Shown: one piece after another, positions 43,212 to 53,544 of the stretch
How positions within the stretch are numbered: position 1 is the first letter of the stretch
How the letters are laid out: each line of letters begins with the position of its first letter
Origin: Clostridia bacterium
Lineage (GTDB): Bacteria > Bacillota > Clostridia > Christensenellales > CAG-138
Reading direction: 5' to 3'
Assembly: GCA_017394835.1 (NCBI GenBank)
Contig: JAFPXD010000062.1
Location: 1 to 64,000 of the forward strand
DNA length: 64,000 bases
Notes under the pieces: model-generated
The model's database searches: none
What the model was told of the DNA's origin: nothing
Seen by the model: the letters and a program-made list of their open reading frames with translations, nothing else
Made by a program: the position numbers and the translations under genes

Positions 43212-45755
43212 TTACGCCTCTATAATGTAGCTGCCAGCGCTGACCGTTTCCGGCCTTCTTTCGGGGATAACGAGCTCCGCCGTGCAGTTTGCGGGTATTG
43301 TGATCGTATAGACCGTTTTGCCGTTTTTGCGTTCCCAGCGGCTTTCGACGAGACCGAAGATACTGTTGTAGCTCGCCTCGGCATGGGTGAAATGCCCGCC
43401 GGGCTGCGGAGCAACGGTGAAATGATTATTGCCCGTGACATTTATGCCGCACATGGTCTTGAAAAGCCATTCGACCATCGCGCCCTTTGAATAATGGTTC
43501 AAAGAGCCGATGCCGCCCTGAGTGCTGTTTGGACCCTCCCATGCTTCCCAGATGGTGGTCGCGCCGTTCTTCGGCATGGAGAGCCAGCCCGGAAGCTCCT
43601 CGTTTTCAAGCAGACGATATGCCGCCTCGATATTATAGGATGAGAGCACGTAGAGTATCAGCGGCGTGGACAGGAAGCCCGTGCCGAGCCTCCAGCCGTA
43701 GTTTTCAAGTGCCTTTATCAGCCGCTTTTTTGCAAATTCGGTCTGTTTATCATCAAGAAGGCCGAAATACAGAGGCCGCACGAGCCGTGCCTGCCGGTCG
43801 GTGTCGAGCGTGTACTCATCGGTTTTGACAAGCTCGCGGTAAGCCGCCCTGCATCCGTCCGAATAAGTGCGGAACTCCTCCGCGTCCTTCTTGTGTCCGA
43901 GCTTCTCCGCGACATCCGCCATCAGCCCGAGCACATGGCAGGTATATGCAGTGCTGACTTCCGGATGCGGCGCGACGAAATCCTGCCACCGGAAGCCCCC
44001 GTCCACGTCGGCTGGCTCAACCCACTCTCCGTAGCTCTGACCCCGGTTTACAAAATACGGCTTCGCTTCATTCGGAAGCTTCACGTGCTTTCCGAAGAAC
44101 GGCATCGTTTTCCCGCAGCGGGTCTCCATAAAGCGCGCGTACTTCGCCATGCCGTCGTAGAACTCGTTAAGGACGGAATCGTCCCGGTTTATCTCGCTGT
44201 ATCGATGGGGCATCAGCACACCAACATCCGACCAGCCCACGGAGCCGTTCATGGTCCACATATAGAAATCAGCGCCGCCGTCCGGAGCGATATGCGGAAG
44301 GCGTCCGTTCTTTTTCTGCCAATCGAAAACGTCGTGAAGGTATTTCTTTGCAAACGGCGCGAAGTCAAACAGGTATGACGCCGTCGTGAAGAAGAGCTGC
44401 GCGTCGCCCGTCCAGCCGTGGCGCTCGCGTGTCGGACAGTCGGTCGGGATATCGAGGTGATTGCCCTTCGCGGACCAGACCGCAGCGTCGACAAAGCGAT
44501 TCAAAAGCTCATTGGAGCACGAAAACCATCCCGTGCGTTCGAGGTCGGAATAGACCGCGATCGCTTCTGTCTCCTTCGGATCGAGCTCTAAATCCGTCTC
44601 GACCTCTGCATAGCGGAAGCCGAATACCGCAAAGCGTGTTTTATATTCGTTTATGCCCTCACCGCAGGTGTAGTCGATCCTCTGAAGAGGCGTTGTAAAG
44701 CCCTTCCTCGAGAGCTGTATGTTCTTCTGGGTGAGGTTTCCTTCGTTATCAAGCATCTCGCCGAAGCGCCAGATCATCCGCTGCCCGACGCGCGCGTTCA
44801 CACGGAAAGCTGCGTAGCCCGCGATATTCTGCCCGAAATCCAGAAGCTTTTTTCCGTTGGGCGAAGTCGTAATCACGGGATGAAAACGCTCGTGCTCGCG
44901 GACGGGATCATTGTTGGACGCGGAAGGCGTAACATTGTGGCTTGTTTCCTTCGCCTTTCCCCTGTACGACGGCTCGCGGAACGCCTCGACGATCTCGCCG
45001 TCCTTGTTGTCGGCCTCACGAATGGGGCCGTCGTTCGACCAAGCCCATGTGCCGTCCGTGCAGACCGAATCAATAGTGCCGTCGGCGTAGGCTATCTCGA
45101 GCTGCATGAGGAGCTTGGTCTCCGTACCGTACTGGTTCCTTCTGCCCCACGCGCCGCAGCTGCCGCGATACCAGCCGTCGGCAAGAAGCGCGGTCAGCTC
45201 GTGTTCGCCCTCCGTGAGCATTTCGGTCACGTCATAAGTCTGGTACTGCACGCGCTTCGTGTAGTCCGTATAGCCGGGTGTGAATACGAGATCGCCGATC
45301 TTCTTCCCGTCGAGCGAGGCCTCGTAAAGCCCGCAGGCGGTGGCGTACAGTCTCGCTTTCGCGACGTGTTTTTCTATTGTCAGAGATTTTTTGAAGCAGT
45401 CGACCGGGTAGCGGTTCTTTTTATTTACGGAATGATCGCCCGTGATCCACTTGGCCTTCCAATCGGAAGGTTCCATTAACCCCATCTCGAAGAACGCGCT
45501 TTGCGGTTCGCCCGCTTCGCCATGTTCGTCCCAGAGTGTGACCGTCCAGTTGACACGCTCGCGGGAAAAAAGCTCAAGCGGATACTCAGCTCTCATCGAA
45601 TCGCTTTCGACCTTGCCGGAATCCCAGCTTTCGGTGACGATCCGATACGCCGTCTGCTTCTTCCCGCCCTCACAGTTCCACATAAGGCGGGGCTTTTTTA
45701 TGTCGATGCCGAGGGGGTCATAAAGGTATTCGGTCCTTAACCTTATCGCTTTCAT
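43212..45755 (-). CDS. Alpha-L-rhamnosidase, GH78
   Basis: 847 residues without a signal peptide, so cytoplasmic. N-terminal beta domains, then the (alpha/alpha)6 catalytic barrel containing the GH78 acid-residue motif [15 protein letters not shown] (about 436-450), and a C-terminal beta domain. Releases rhamnose from imported rhamnosides. Sits between transporter and kinase genes. Confidence 0.93.
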   Translation of the reverse strand: MKAIRLRTEYLYDPLGIDIKKPRLMWNCEGGKKQTAYRIVTESWDSGKVESDSMRAEYPLELFSRERVNWTVTLWDEHGEAGEPQSAFFEMGLMEPSDWKAKWITGDHSVNKKNRYPVDCFKKSLTIEKHVAKARLYATACGLYEASLDGKKIGDLVFTPGYTDYTKRVQYQTYDVTEMLTEGEHELTALLADGWYRGSCGAWGRRNQYGTETKLLMQLEIAYADGTIDSVCTDGTWAWSNDGPIREADNKDGEIVEAFREPSYRGKAKETSHNVTPSASNNDPVREHERFHPVITTSPNGKKLLDFGQNIAGYAAFRVNARVGQRMIWRFGEMLDNEGNLTQKNIQLSRKGFTTPLQRIDYTCGEGINEYKTRFAVFGFRYAEVETDLELDPKETEAIAVYSDLERTGWFSCSNELLNRFVDAAVWSAKGNHLDIPTDCPTRERHGWTGDAQLFFTTASYLFDFAPFAKKYLHDVFDWQKKNGRLPHIAPDGGADFYMWTMNGSVGWSDVGVLMPHRYSEINRDDSVLNEFYDGMAKYARFMETRCGKTMPFFGKHVKLPNEAKPYFVNRGQSYGEWVEPADVDGGFRWQDFVAPHPEVSTAYTCHVLGLMADVAEKLGHKKDAEEFRTYSDGCRAAYRELVKTDEYTLDTDRQARLVRPLYFGLLDDKQTEFAKKRLIKALENYGWRLGTGFLSTPLILYVLSSYNIEAAYRLLENEELPGWLSMPKNGATTIWEAWEGPNSTQGGIGSLNHYSKGAMVEWLFKTMCGINVTGNNHFTVAPQPGGHFTHAEASYNSIFGLVESRWERKNGKTVYTITIPANCTAELVIPERRPETVSAGSYIIEA

Positions 45756-47290
45756 TCGTTATCTCCTTCAACCGTATTCGCATCGCGGCGCGCCTTGATC
45801 TCCGCCTGCTTTCTCGGCAGGTCCTTTTCGACGTTCAGGAAGAACAGGATCACGACGAGCGCGATTCCGGTAAAGACTTCCAGTCCGACAAACGCGAACG
45901 AAATGACCCAGTTGACGCTTGATGGCTGCTGCATTGCCACGGTCAGCACGCCGTCGGCAGCAGGCTTTATGCTGTCGAGCGCGATCTGCGGCGCCCAGCC
46001 GTTGGCGGCAAGCGTACTCGCGGCTTCCGATACGGTTTTTGCCGTGAACGGCGCAAGATAGCCCGCCTTAGAAAGCATCCAGTTGAACACGCCCGTCATG
46101 ATGCCCACCATCGCGACCGCAATGATGTTGTAGATGGACATAGCCGCGCCGTCGATGCGGAGATCGGTTTTCCACTCGAGGTGGTCAAGACAGTCCGCAA
46201 ACAGCGCCATAAAGACATAAGCGCAGGGCAGGCCGCCTATATTCTTGATGAACTGTCCGATCAGAACCATGACAAGGTTGGTCTGGAATATCCAGCAGAT
46301 CAAAGAGCCCACCGCATAGAGGATGAAGCCTATCATCGTGACGTTGCGTTTGCCGAACTTCTTTGCGAGCGGCCATACAGCAAAGATGCCGATGCCCATC
46401 GGAATGCCGCCAATGACGGAGACAAGCATCTGCGTTATGCCGTCGTTATAAGTGCCGAGCACGTAGTTGCAGTAGTAAACGAGGCCGAGATTCTTGAGTG
46501 TCATACCGATCGTATAGATGAGGAAATAAGCATACATGAGTATCATGTATTTGTCCGTAAACAGAAGCTTCAGCTGCTGTCCGAAGGGAAGCCCTCTCTT
46601 CTCGCCCGCTTCCGCCGCTTCCTCGGTCACGCGCTCCTTGGTGAAGAAGTACTCCATCAGCGTCAGCGGCAGAGCGATTATCGAAAGGATCGACATCAAA
46701 AGGATCCATTTGGACTTGTCCACGCCGATCGCAGGCATGACGACCATCGGAAAGACGAGTGCAACAAGGATGCCGCTCATCATGATCGTGGTGATCTGGT
46801 TAAATACCGAAAGCCCGCCGCGCGCCTTGCTGTCGCGGGTAGAAAGCGGTACCATGAGGTTGTGGCTCATGTTGAATATGGTGTAGGCGAACGAATAAAA
46901 CAGGTTGTAGCTGAGCATGACCCAGATCGCCTTTACCGTGTCGGACGCGTTCGGAACCGTGAAGAGCAGAATGCCGGTAACAGGCACGAGGATCGCCGAA
47001 AGCAAAAGCCACGGACGAGCCTTGCCCTCCTTGGTCTTCGTGCGGTCTATAATCTGTCCCATGATCACGTTGGTGATCGCGTCGATGACCTTACTTGCGA
47101 TCGGGAAGACCGTCAGAAAGATCCCTCCCCAGAGCGGCGTCAGGTTCAGCACGTCGGTGTAATACACGTTGAGGTATGTCGCGAGCACCGCGTTCAGAAG
47201 CAGCGCACCGGCGGGTCCAAGCAAATACCCAAGCCATTTCTCTTTTGCAGTGACGGTTTCGCTCGTTACAAGACTTCTCGGCAGTTTCAT
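45752..47290 (-). CDS. GPH (MelB-like) sugar:cation symporter
   Basis: 512 residues, about 12 hydrophobic helices. The N-terminal pattern ([39 protein letters not shown]) and the charged loop after helix 2 are typical of the glycoside-pentoside-hexuronide family. Context implies uptake of rhamnosides or rhamnose. Overlaps the rhamnosidase gene by 4 bases. Confidence 0.9.
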   Translation of the reverse strand: MKLPRSLVTSETVTAKEKWLGYLLGPAGALLLNAVLATYLNVYYTDVLNLTPLWGGIFLTVFPIASKVIDAITNVIMGQIIDRTKTKEGKARPWLLLSAILVPVTGILLFTVPNASDTVKAIWVMLSYNLFYSFAYTIFNMSHNLMVPLSTRDSKARGGLSVFNQITTIMMSGILVALVFPMVVMPAIGVDKSKWILLMSILSIIALPLTLMEYFFTKERVTEEAAEAGEKRGLPFGQQLKLLFTDKYMILMYAYFLIYTIGMTLKNLGLVYYCNYVLGTYNDGITQMLVSVIGGIPMGIGIFAVWPLAKKFGKRNVTMIGFILYAVGSLICWIFQTNLVMVLIGQFIKNIGGLPCAYVFMALFADCLDHLEWKTDLRIDGAAMSIYNIIAVAMVGIMTGVFNWMLSKAGYLAPFTAKTVSEAASTLAANGWAPQIALDSIKPAADGVLTVAMQQPSSVNWVISFAFVGLEVFTGIALVVILFFLNVEKDLPRKQAEIKARRDANTVEGDNE

Positions 47291-47347
47291 GGTGTCATTC
47301 CTGCGGCTTTGCTTTGCAAAGTCATCCTTTCATGTGATATTTGACGG

Positions 47348-47424
47348 TTTCGCGTTAGCGAAATTGACGCGTCGTCTGCGGCAAAGTCAAATTCATAAAG
47401 TTTGAAAACCTTGTTTTCAAACTT
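47348..47424 (-). other. Two intercistronic hairpins between GH3 and transporter genes
   Basis: A perfect 12-bp stem AAGTTTGAAAAC / GTTTTCAAACTT (47398-47409 with 47413-47424) overlaps the GH3 stop codon, and TTTCGC-GTTA-GCGAAA lies at about 47349-47362. No T-run on the minus strand, so more likely mRNA processing or differential-expression stems than terminators. Confidence 0.5.
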
Positions 47425-49552
47425 GGTTCTCCTTCGGAAGTTTAGGTGCGTTTATCTTTTTTATAAAACATCCGATCCCTTTGAAAAGATGCCGGTTGGT
47501 AAGCTCAACAAAGCCCTCGGCAAAGTTATATGGCATCTGACTGCCTGCGCACATCGAGAGTGACCGCGGCGAATTGCTGTCCATGATACGCTTCATAAAG
47601 AACGCGCCTTTGATCGCATTGTCTCTTTCGGGACCTTCCGGCAGCTTTTCAGCGTGCTTCCTCTGTTTCTTTAACACAGACATAACAGCGTTATAAAGGA
47701 TGCGCCCCATAAACGTCTGATTGAAATCGGTAAAGCGCGATTCGAGCGTGACCGGAAAACGCGGAGGCTCGGGAGTTACGACAAGCTCGTCGGGATAATC
47801 GTTTTCGTCCGCGGGCTCAGGCACGATCGAGACCGTTACGCTCTCGCCCGGCGCAAGATACACCTTTTTGAATCCGCGAAGCTCGCCGTCAATAAATAAC
47901 CGGGCCACCTCGCCGCCGAAGCGGGAGCCGGTGTTTGTGATCGCCTGCTCGAAGGCTTCGCCGTTTTGCTTCCATTCTGTCTTTTCGAAGGTCGTGTAGG
48001 AGAGCCCGAAACCGAACGGAAAGCGCACCGGAATGTTGTGTTTGTTGTAGTACCGATAGCCGACCTCGGTACCCTCGGCATAGACCTCATTGATGCTTTT
48101 TCCGAATGTTTCGTGCGAGGGAACGTCCTCATATCGGATCGGCCACGTTTCTGCAAGCTTGCCGGACGGGTTCTTTTCTCCAAACAGCAGTTCATAGACC
48201 GCTGTACCGCCGTTCTGCCCGGGGAGGTACATATTAAGGATCGCATCGACCTTGTCGCAGAACGGGAGCTCTACCGGCGAGCCGCCGAACAGCACTGCGA
48301 TGACCGGCTTGCCTGTCTTTGTCATTTCGTCTATCAGCCTTAGATGGCTTTCCGGGAGCCGCATATCATCGCGGTCGCAGCCCTCCGATTCGTATTCGTC
48401 GGTAAGCCCAATAAAAACGATTATCTTGTCGCATTCCTCTATCGGAACGGAGCTTATGCCGTGCGCCGTAAAAGCATCCTTCGGCGTAGTGAGGCGAGCG
48501 GGATTTATCATAGAGCTGCCCGCGCCCTGATAACGCATGTTTTCAAACAGCTCGCCGCAGATATGGAGTTTGTCTTCGCCGGAAAGAGGGAGAGCTCCTT
48601 CGTTCTTCATGAGCACTGCCGAGTCCGCCGCGATCTCGGCGGCGAGCGCGTGATGCGCGTCCCAATCCACCGGAGCGGGATCGGCTTGCCTTACATATTT
48701 TTCGATCCAGTTGAGGATATTCCGGCAGGCATTGTCAAGGTCTTCCATCGGGAGAGTCCCGTCCTTGATCCCGTCCAGGATCCATCTGCGGCAGATCGCC
48801 GTATCGCCGGGCATTTCCAGATCGAGTCCGGATTTAAGGCTTGCGACGCGGTCGTGCATTGCGCCCCAGTCGGTCATCACCACGCCCTCAAATCCCCATT
48901 CCTTGCGGAGCACGTCGGTCAAAAGCCACTTGTGCTCGGAGCAGTACGTGCCGTTGATCTGATTGTATGCGCACATGACAGTTGCCGGATGCGCATGCTT
49001 TACGATGTGCTCGAAAGGCTTCAGATACAGCCTGCGCATCGTGTTTTCAGAGGCGATAGAATTGCCCATGAAACGGTAATTTTCGGAATTGTTCAGCGCA
49101 AAGTGTTTGACAGAAACGCCGACGCCCTTCGACTGTACGCCGTCTATCTCCGCCGCGCCCATCACGCCCGCAAGAAGCGGATCCTCGGAAAAATACTCGA
49201 AGTTCCTGCCGCACAGCGGATTTCGCTTGATATTAACGCCCGGACCAAGCAGGGTGTGCACACCGTAATACCTGCACTCCTCGGCTATCGCTTCGCCCAT
49301 ACGCCGTGTGTTCTCGGGATTCCAGCTCGAGGCGGTTGCCGCCGCCGTCGGGAACGCTGTCGCGGGCTCGGATTCCGAAACGCCGTTGTCACCGCCCTCC
49401 TTCTGCACCCTTAGGCCGTGCGGTCCGTCCGACATGCGTAAAGACGGAATGCCGAGCCTCGGTATGGGATTGGTGTACATGAAGTCCGTTCCGGCGACCA
49501 GCGCCGCCTTTTCCTCCGCCGTCATTTCGAAGATCAGCTTTTCAATATCCAT
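47417..49552 (-). CDS. GH3 family beta-glycosidase
   Basis: 711 residues, no signal peptide. N-terminal TIM-barrel with RNFEYFSEDP, K149-H150 (SVKHFALN) and nucleophile D228 (VMTDWGA); then the alpha/beta sandwich and a fibronectin-III-like part, with an unusual C-terminal extension rich in Lys/Arg. Likely a beta-glucosidase acting on the glucose side of rhamnosides (such as flavonoid glycosides) after import. First gene of the rhamnoside operon. Confidence 0.9.
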   Translation of the reverse strand: MDIEKLIFEMTAEEKAALVAGTDFMYTNPIPRLGIPSLRMSDGPHGLRVQKEGGDNGVSESEPATAFPTAAATASSWNPENTRRMGEAIAEECRYYGVHTLLGPGVNIKRNPLCGRNFEYFSEDPLLAGVMGAAEIDGVQSKGVGVSVKHFALNNSENYRFMGNSIASENTMRRLYLKPFEHIVKHAHPATVMCAYNQINGTYCSEHKWLLTDVLRKEWGFEGVVMTDWGAMHDRVASLKSGLDLEMPGDTAICRRWILDGIKDGTLPMEDLDNACRNILNWIEKYVRQADPAPVDWDAHHALAAEIAADSAVLMKNEGALPLSGEDKLHICGELFENMRYQGAGSSMINPARLTTPKDAFTAHGISSVPIEECDKIIVFIGLTDEYESEGCDRDDMRLPESHLRLIDEMTKTGKPVIAVLFGGSPVELPFCDKVDAILNMYLPGQNGGTAVYELLFGEKNPSGKLAETWPIRYEDVPSHETFGKSINEVYAEGTEVGYRYYNKHNIPVRFPFGFGLSYTTFEKTEWKQNGEAFEQAITNTGSRFGGEVARLFIDGELRGFKKVYLAPGESVTVSIVPEPADENDYPDELVVTPEPPRFPVTLESRFTDFNQTFMGRILYNAVMSVLKKQRKHAEKLPEGPERDNAIKGAFFMKRIMDSNSPRSLSMCAGSQMPYNFAEGFVELTNRHLFKGIGCFIKKINAPKLPKENQV

Positions 49553-49584
49553 ATCGGGTCCTCCGCAAGCTATTTCACAATGGT

Positions 49585-49590
49585 ATTATA
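49585..49590 (-). promoter_or_regulatory. -10 box of the rhamnoside operon
   Basis: TATAAT on the minus strand, about 33 bases before the GH3 start. No good -35 box is visible, which fits a promoter that needs an AraC-type activator. Confidence 0.5.
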
Positions 49591-49611
49591 TAAAAACGCG
49601 TTGTTGATGTA

Positions 49612-49640
49612 TTGCATTATTGTAACATTTTTCGTATAAT
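49612..49640 (+). promoter_or_regulatory. Promoter of the AraC regulator gene
   Basis: -35 TTGCAT (49612-49617), 17-base spacer, -10 TATAAT (49635-49640). Two direct copies of a TAnTTGTAA-like motif (about 49617 and 49637) are candidate activator sites. Confidence 0.65.
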
Positions 49641-49664
49641 TGTAATGACTCGGGAGGTGGTTTG

Positions 49665-50855
49665 ATGAGCGAATTCGACATGACCTATATCGTCAGCTCC
49701 ATGGCGGCGCTTTCCTGCATACCCGTCAGGCTGTATGCGAACGGCAAATGTGTTTATTCGAGGTTCCCGACGCCGCTGCCGAAGGATCCGTTTTCGCTCT
49801 ATTCCGACGAGGTACTGTCGATTTCTTACCACGTCGGCTATTTCGTTACGCCGCTTTTTCACTACTACGGCGTGATAAACGCGAAAGGGACGAAGATCGT
49901 TATCGGCCCGACCTCGCAGATAATGGCGAACGAACAGGAGCTCAAGGAGCTCGCGTTCCTTGCGGGAGTATCCAAAGAAGACGTGCCGGCATTCGTAAAC
50001 GGTATGAACGGGATCCTGCGAATGCCGGTGGAAACGCTCCTTCAGATGCTCTGCACCATGAACCATTTCCTGAATGACGGCGAGAAGCTCGGGCTTTCCG
50101 ACATCGCCATTTTCAGCGATGAGCAGGAAGCGCTTAAGAGCCATGTCGAGGAGCGCCGCACAAAGCGCGTTTATGAGGAAGACAGGAGCGGGATGCCGCA
50201 CAACGTACTGGCTCTCGAAAACGCACTTATGGATCTCGTAAGGAAGGGCGACGTCGCCGCGCTAAGAAGCTGGCTTGCCGAAACACCCGCGGTACGCGGA
50301 GGCGCCATCGCGCCGAATCAGCTTCGTCAGCTCAGGAACACCTTTATCGTCGCCGCTACGCTCGCGTCCCGTGCGGCCATCCGCGGAGGTATGCGCGAGG
50401 ACGACGCATTTACACTTTCCGACGGTTACATTCAGCGTGTCGAGCTTCTGAGCGATCACAGCAAGATCATCAATCTGCAGTACAATATGATCCTCGAATT
50501 CACCGAACAGGTGGAAAAGCTGAAAAGAGGTGCTCACTCGTCGAAGCTCGTTTCGGACGTCGCAAACTATATCCGTCATCATCTGTCCGAACCTATAAGC
50601 ACGGAACGAATGGCGGATGAGCTGTATATGAGCAGGCCATATCTTTCCGCAAGGTTCAAAAAGGAGACGGGCGAAACCCTGACCGATTTCATCCTCCGCG
50701 AAAAAACGCAGGAGGCAAAACGCCTCCTGCGCTGGTCGGACAGATCCGCCTCCGCCGTCGCCGCCTACCTCGGCTTCTCCTCCCACAGCCACTTCATCCG
50801 CGTGTTCAAAAAGTACGCCGGCGTCACCCCGAACGAGTGGCGTGAGCGGCAGTAA
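49665..50855 (+). CDS. AraC family regulator of the rhamnoside operon
   Basis: 396 residues from ATG at 49665 (GGGAGGTGG). The C-terminal 100 residues hold two HTH motifs (ISTERMADELYMSRPYLSARFKKETG and ASAVAAYLGFSSHSHFIRVFKKYAG). The N-terminal 280 residues are a YSIRK-like or PocR-like sensing part of unknown ligand. Divergent from GH3, so probably the rhamnoside-responsive activator. Confidence 0.88.
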   Translation: MSEFDMTYIVSSMAALSCIPVRLYANGKCVYSRFPTPLPKDPFSLYSDEVLSISYHVGYFVTPLFHYYGVINAKGTKIVIGPTSQIMANEQELKELAFLAGVSKEDVPAFVNGMNGILRMPVETLLQMLCTMNHFLNDGEKLGLSDIAIFSDEQEALKSHVEERRTKRVYEEDRSGMPHNVLALENALMDLVRKGDVAALRSWLAETPAVRGGAIAPNQLRQLRNTFIVAATLASRAAIRGGMREDDAFTLSDGYIQRVELLSDHSKIINLQYNMILEFTEQVEKLKRGAHSSKLVSDVANYIRHHLSEPISTERMADELYMSRPYLSARFKKETGETLTDFILREKTQEAKRLLRWSDRSASAVAAYLGFSSHSHFIRVFKKYAGVTPNEWRERQ

Positions 50856-50943
50856 AGCCAAAGTCTAAAACAACTGCGTTCTCAGCAGGGTCATCTGCAT
50901 TTTTGCCTTTAATCGGCGGCATCCTCGATTTCAGTGCTCAAAT

Positions 50944-50970
50944 ACGACGGTTTTTTGACCGCCGTTTTTT
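50944..50970 (+). terminator. Terminator after the AraC gene
   Basis: ACGACGG / CCGCCGT stem with one mismatch, followed by six T. Confidence 0.7.
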
Positions 50971-50980
50971 CGTTTTAATA

Positions 50981-51038
50981 CACCTCATCCGACCTCGGGC
51001 AAAGGCCCTCGGCCACCTTCCCCTCGAGGGGAAGGCAT
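50981..51038 (+). repeat. REP-like GC-rich intergenic element
   Basis: CCTCATCC start followed by two stems, including the perfect 20-bp palindrome of CCTTCCCCTC (51016-51035). The same CTTCCCC..GGGGAAG core recurs inverted at 54459-54480. Elements starting CCTCATCCG are common in gut Clostridia genomes. Confidence 0.6.
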
Positions 51039-51126
51039 AACTCTACTTAAGGCGAAGGCATAAACCCCTCATTTACCCAAAAAATTGCATCTTATCGCCC
51101 GAAAATGCATCTTGCGTGCCGGGGTG

Positions 51127-51155
51127 TTGCAATGGCGCGGCGGAGCGGTTACAAT
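51127..51155 (+). promoter_or_regulatory. Promoter of the flavodoxin-like operon
   Basis: -35 TTGCAA (51127-51132), 17-base spacer, -10 TACAAT (51150-51155). Confidence 0.65.
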
Positions 51156-51186
51156 ACAAACGACACGAAGAAGGAAGGTGATAACC

Positions 51187-51684
51187 ATGACGAATACGAA
51201 AGTTATCATTCATGATCTGGGCGGCGAATACGACGCGGTGTTTGAGGCCAAATGCGACCGCGTCATCTCCGCGGACGGCAAATACGCCCCCTGCAAGGGC
51301 TGCTTCGGCTGCTGGACCAAGCATCCGGCGGAGTGCTCGATGAAGGACGCGCTCCATCAGGCCTGCCGCGTCATCGGGCGGGCGGACGAGCTGGTGATCG
51401 TCACCCGCAGCCTCTACGGCGAATACAGCCCCGCCGTCAAGAACGTGCTGGACCGCGCGATCGGCACTTCCACGCCGTTCTCCACCTACCGCGGACGACA
51501 GATGCACCACACGCTGCGCTACGGCAAACACGAGCTCTGGAAGGTGATCGTCTGCGGCGATATCACCGATGAGGAGAAGGAGACCTTCCGCTATCGTGCG
51601 GAGCGCAACGCCGTCAACGACGGATATGAGCGTTCGGAAGTCGTTTTTATCCGGGATATTTCGGAATTGGAGGAATTGCTGTGA
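51187..51684 (+). CDS. Flavodoxin-like NAD(P)H-dependent FMN reductase
   Basis: 165 residues from ATG at 51187 behind GAAGGAAGG. Contains CKGCFGCWTKHPAECSMKD and a following TRSLYGEYSPAVKNVLDR, the active-region pattern of iron-sulfur-flavoprotein-related flavodoxin folds. Probably a quinone or nitro reductase. Coupled to the next gene by a GTGA overlap. Confidence 0.8.
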   Translation: MTNTKVIIHDLGGEYDAVFEAKCDRVISADGKYAPCKGCFGCWTKHPAECSMKDALHQACRVIGRADELVIVTRSLYGEYSPAVKNVLDRAIGTSTPFSTYRGRQMHHTLRYGKHELWKVIVCGDITDEEKETFRYRAERNAVNDGYERSEVVFIRDISELEELL

Positions 51685-52424
51685 AGACTCTGTTTATAAA
51701 TTGCAGTCCCAAAAAGAGCTTCAGCGCTTCGAGCTGGTTCCTGGCCATGCTGCGCCTGTTCACCGCCGGCAAAAAGGTCAGTGAGAAGCTGCGCACCCCC
51801 GCGGATCATGCCCGCATACTGGAGCAGCTCCGCGGCGCCGACGCCGTCGTGTTCTGCCTCCCGCTTTACGTGGACGGCATACCCTCCCACGTGCTCCGCT
51901 TCATGGAGAAGATGGAGGCCTTCTGCAAGGAGAACGCGCTAACGCCGAAGGTGTACTGCGTGGCCAACAACGGCTTCATCGAGGGGAAGCAGAACGAGCC
52001 GCTGATGCGGAGCTTCGAGCATTTCTGCGCCCGCGCCGGCCTCGGCTGGGGCGGCGGCGTCGGGATCGGCGGCGGCGTTATGCTGAACGTGACCCGCATA
52101 CTGTTCCTCGTGGATATCGGCCTGCTGCTGCTCAACACCGTGCTCAGCGCCGCCCGGACCGGGAACTTCTTCCCCGGGGGCGCGTGGATCAGCTTCACGG
52201 AGAACGCCGCGATCCTGCTGTATTTCAACCTCGGCGCGCTCGTTTACCTGATCCGTATGGCGCATTTCATCCGCAAAGGAACCTGCAGCGGCAAAAAATA
52301 CACCCGGATCCTGATCCCGTCGTTCATATTCATACTGTTCGCGGATATCTTTTTCATCATCGTCTCCGCTTTCGAGGGCGGCCTCTTCCGGGGCTGGCTC
52401 GCGAAAAAGGAGTATCAGGAATAA
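51681..52424 (+). CDS. Flavodoxin-like protein fused to a membrane domain
   Basis: 247 residues from GTG at 51681. The first 135 residues are a flavodoxin-type fold (FINCSPKKSFSAS, AVVFCLPLYVDGIPSHVLRFME). The last 110 form three or four membrane helices (ILFLVDIGLLLL, AAILLYFNLGALVYLI, FIFILFADIFFIIV). This would anchor a reductase partner to the membrane. Confidence 0.75.
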   Translation: MKTLFINCSPKKSFSASSWFLAMLRLFTAGKKVSEKLRTPADHARILEQLRGADAVVFCLPLYVDGIPSHVLRFMEKMEAFCKENALTPKVYCVANNGFIEGKQNEPLMRSFEHFCARAGLGWGGGVGIGGGVMLNVTRILFLVDIGLLLLNTVLSAARTGNFFPGGAWISFTENAAILLYFNLGALVYLIRMAHFIRKGTCSGKKYTRILIPSFIFILFADIFFIIVSAFEGGLFRGWLAKKEYQE

Positions 52425-52473
52425 AGGCGATAGCGCCCGCCAAACCGTTTGAATCATCATTAGGAGGCCCACA

Positions 52474-53529
52474 ATGAGTTCTGTATTCGAAAAGCTTCTC
52501 AATCGCATTCTGTTCAGCAATTACAACGGCCTGCCCGTCAGCGGCAGCTATGCTGTCAAGGAGGCCGAGGTCATCCTGATCGATCGGAAGAGGAACGATC
52601 CCTTCGAGAAGGCCGGCGCCCCCCGCGAGGTTCCGGTGCATCTCTATTATCCGGAAACGGAGGGGACGGAGCGCTTCCCGCTCGTGATCTTCTCCCACGG
52701 GGCCTTCGGATTCTATAAGAGCAACGGCTCCACCTATGAGGAGCTGGCCTCCAACGGTTACGTCGTCGCCGCCCTCGATCATCCGCATCACGCGATGTTC
52801 ACGAAGAATTCCCGCGGGAAGCGCGTGATCGTTTCCGGCGCGTTCATGAAGAGCATCCGCGAGATGCGCCCCGACCTCAAGGCCGAAAGGCAGTATGAGC
52901 GCTACGTCGAATGGATGGGCATCCGCACCCCGGATATCTGCTTCGTGATAGACGAGCTCAAGGCCGCCGCCGGAAAAGGCGAGGCGGGAGAGAACTGGCA
53001 CGTCGAAAAGGAAAATGCCGGGGCGATCCCGACCGTGCTTCGCCTGATCGACGCCGCCAGCATCGGCGTTATGGGCCACTCTATGGGCGGAGCCGCGGCG
53101 GTCGAGACCGGCAGGGTGCGGAGCGACGTTTCCGCCGTCATCGACCTGGACGGCACCATGCTTGGGGAATACACCGGCGTTGAAAACGATACCCTCACCG
53201 TCCGCGAGGAGCCATATACCGTTCCGGTGCTTGAATTTGTGAACTGGGAACAGTATAATGAGCTTAAGAAGGACCTGTCGGAGGGCTTGCGCTATCCCAA
53301 CGACGTGCTGATCCGCAGCGCGGCCGAGGGGTTCACGACGACCCTGCGAGATACGAAGCATATGGACTTCACCGATCTGCCCCTGGCCTCCCCCTTCCTG
53401 GGGAAGAAGCTCGGAACGGGCGAGCGCGATACCGCGGAGGCGCTGACGATCGTCAATTCGCTGGTGCTGGGGTTCTTTGATACTTATCTGAAAGGCGAGG
53501 GTGAGTTCAGGGTCGATGAAATTTACTGA
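52474..53529 (+). CDS. Alpha/beta hydrolase, PAF-acetylhydrolase-like
   Basis: 351 residues, no signal peptide. Oxyanion region VIFSHGAFGFYKSN, nucleophile Ser203 in GHSMGG, and a later DLDGTM and TKHMDFTD supplying Asp and His candidates. Layout matches the platelet-activating-factor acetylhydrolase/dienelactone hydrolase group. Natural substrate unknown. Confidence 0.8.
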   Translation: MSSVFEKLLNRILFSNYNGLPVSGSYAVKEAEVILIDRKRNDPFEKAGAPREVPVHLYYPETEGTERFPLVIFSHGAFGFYKSNGSTYEELASNGYVVAALDHPHHAMFTKNSRGKRVIVSGAFMKSIREMRPDLKAERQYERYVEWMGIRTPDICFVIDELKAAAGKGEAGENWHVEKENAGAIPTVLRLIDAASIGVMGHSMGGAAAVETGRVRSDVSAVIDLDGTMLGEYTGVENDTLTVREEPYTVPVLEFVNWEQYNELKKDLSEGLRYPNDVLIRSAAEGFTTTLRDTKHMDFTDLPLASPFLGKKLGTGERDTAEALTIVNSLVLGFFDTYLKGEGEFRVDEIY

Positions 53530-53544
53530 CCGCCCCGAAGCAAA

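Noticed and set aside
46181..47344. 387-codon plus-strand frame opposite the GPH transporter
   Set aside because: Highly charged product with no start signal, complementary to a clear 12-helix transporter. Similar shadows at 44880-45479 and 48344-49414 were dropped too.
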